Below, one piece after another: positions 63,499 through 64,000 of a stretch of 64,000 nt of DNA. Origin of the DNA: Fonsecaea monophora (lineage: Eukaryota; Ascomycota; Eurotiomycetes; Chaetothyriales; Herpotrichiellaceae); the NCBI RefSeq assembly GCF_001642475.1, contig NW_019174018.1:62001-126000 (forward strand), given 5' to 3'. Below the pieces are notes generated by a model. That model was not told where the DNA came from and made no database searches. It was given only the letters and a program-made list of their open reading frames with translations. Numbering within the stretch: position 1 is the stretch's first letter; each line of letters starts with the position of its first letter. The translations under genes were made by a program, and so were the position numbers.

Positions 63499-64000
63499 AT
63501 GGATCAATCTCCTCGGGGACAAAAGCGATCCTACTTAAATTACGTCGAGGAGTTTGTCTTCACAACTGCCACCGAGTTTCCAGAGTACCAGGAGTATCCA
63601 GAATACCCAGAATACCCAGAGTACCCAGAGCATCAGGAGTATCTAGAGTTTCCAGAGGATCTAGAAGATCCAGATCGGTCGGTGCTTGCAACCAAATCCA
63701 GCCCTTCACCTCAGGAATACGAACACGAGTCGCCTTTCAACATGAAGATACACATGTCCATGCCTCTACACCACCCGAAGGCGGGGTTGCTGAGGACTCA
63801 GTCGCCTTTGATCAGGCAACACTTGTCATTACCGTGCCCTACCCTTTTCCATCGCGCGGCGACGGCGACACCAACACTGACACCGACACTGACGCCGCTG
63901 GTTCGCACTCTCGACGCACCGCTTCCGCATTCGTACGGCTCGTTGGTGACTCTCGACCCGGCCTCGCTGTCTCCAATCCCGGACCCGGTCGCCATCGCAG
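63499..64000 (+). CDS. unknown protein with Glu-Tyr-Pro repeats, partial at window end
   Basis: From the ATG at 63499 the frame is open for 167 codons to the window edge with no stop, which is why I regard it as real although nothing downstream is visible. The start reads MDQSPRGQKRSYLNYVEEF. Residues 29-55 are a short repeat region built on E-Y-P/E-Y-Q/E-F-P units (EYPEYPEYPEYPEHQEYLEF), followed by Ser/Pro-rich and His-containing sequence and a Thr-Pro-Leu run (TPTLTPTLTPLVRTL). All of it looks disordered. No family recognised. It may contain introns; a minus-strand frame across the same bases is shorter. Confidence 0.5.
   Translation, partial: MDQSPRGQKRSYLNYVEEFVFTTATEFPEYQEYPEYPEYPEYPEHQEYLEFPEDLEDPDRSVLATKSSPSPQEYEHESPFNMKIHMSMPLHHPKAGLLRTQSPLIRQHLSLPCPTLFHRAATATPTLTPTLTPLVRTLDAPLPHSYGSLVTLDPASLSPIPDPVAIA

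Noticed and set aside
1..64000. CRISPR array, operons, riboswitches or a biosynthetic gene cluster
   Set aside because: Eukaryotic gene structure throughout; no polyketide synthase, peptide synthetase, terpene synthase or spaced direct-repeat array was seen.

Overview
The window is nuclear DNA of a filamentous ascomycete (Pezizomycotina). The evidence is short GT-AG introns of about 50-100 nt (one of 140 nt) with CTAAC/CTGAC-like branch sites, single genes on both strands with 0.3-3 kb spacers, and families typical of moulds: an alpha-actinin, a Lag1-type ceramide synthase, a LAT-type permease, an HSPA12-like Hsp70, and a zinc-cluster-type regulator without its zinc cluster. Gene content resembles Eurotiomycetes, perhaps Chaetothyriales; that rank is inference. 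No rRNA, tRNA, CRISPR array or intact transposon was recognised; the tRNA check was by eye only.

Layout. 1-10 kb: a mitochondrial-type short-chain dehydrogenase, a small four-helix MARVEL-like membrane protein and two disordered nuclear-type proteins, all on the minus strand. 10-16 kb: the biotin subunit of 3-methylcrotonyl-CoA carboxylase (leucine catabolism) and a disordered coiled-coil protein. 17-29 kb is a housekeeping block: a STRAP-type WD40 protein, ceramide synthase, the divergent pair Rpt2 (26S proteasome ATPase) and Ubc1 (E2 enzyme), cyclin H/Ccl1 (TFIIH) and a Gfo/Idh/MocA oxidoreductase. 29-41 kb: a large protein with a degenerate 3'-5' exonuclease fold, a 3 kb gene-free stretch, a LAT-type amino acid permease and a zinc-cluster-less fungal regulator. 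41-49 kb is more accessory: 3 kb of low-complexity DNA, an HSPA12-like Hsp70 with a 16-bp minisatellite in its leader, and a divergent orphan gene with a Myb/SANT-like N-terminus. 49-54 kb: a flavin disulfide reductase of bacterial type, a secreted zinc metalloprotease whose frame does not close, and a Cyc2-like mitochondrial flavoprotein. 54-64 kb: a 4-coumarate-CoA-ligase-like enzyme ending in a peroxisomal signal, alpha-actinin, a GT8 glycosyltransferase with an apparent frameshift, a HAD phosphatase and a Glu-Tyr-Pro repeat gene cut by the window end.

No single operon-like system or biosynthetic cluster is visible. The most unusual points are gene-structural: a proteasome gene whose first coding exon is only the ATG, other 6-16 nt coding exons, two frame-neutral stop-free introns, a likely GC-AG intron, a frameshifted GT8 gene, an exonuclease fold without its catalytic acids, a leader minisatellite and the bacterial-type flavoprotein. 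Exon boundaries were worked out by hand from splice motifs and reading frame and have not been checked against RNA.
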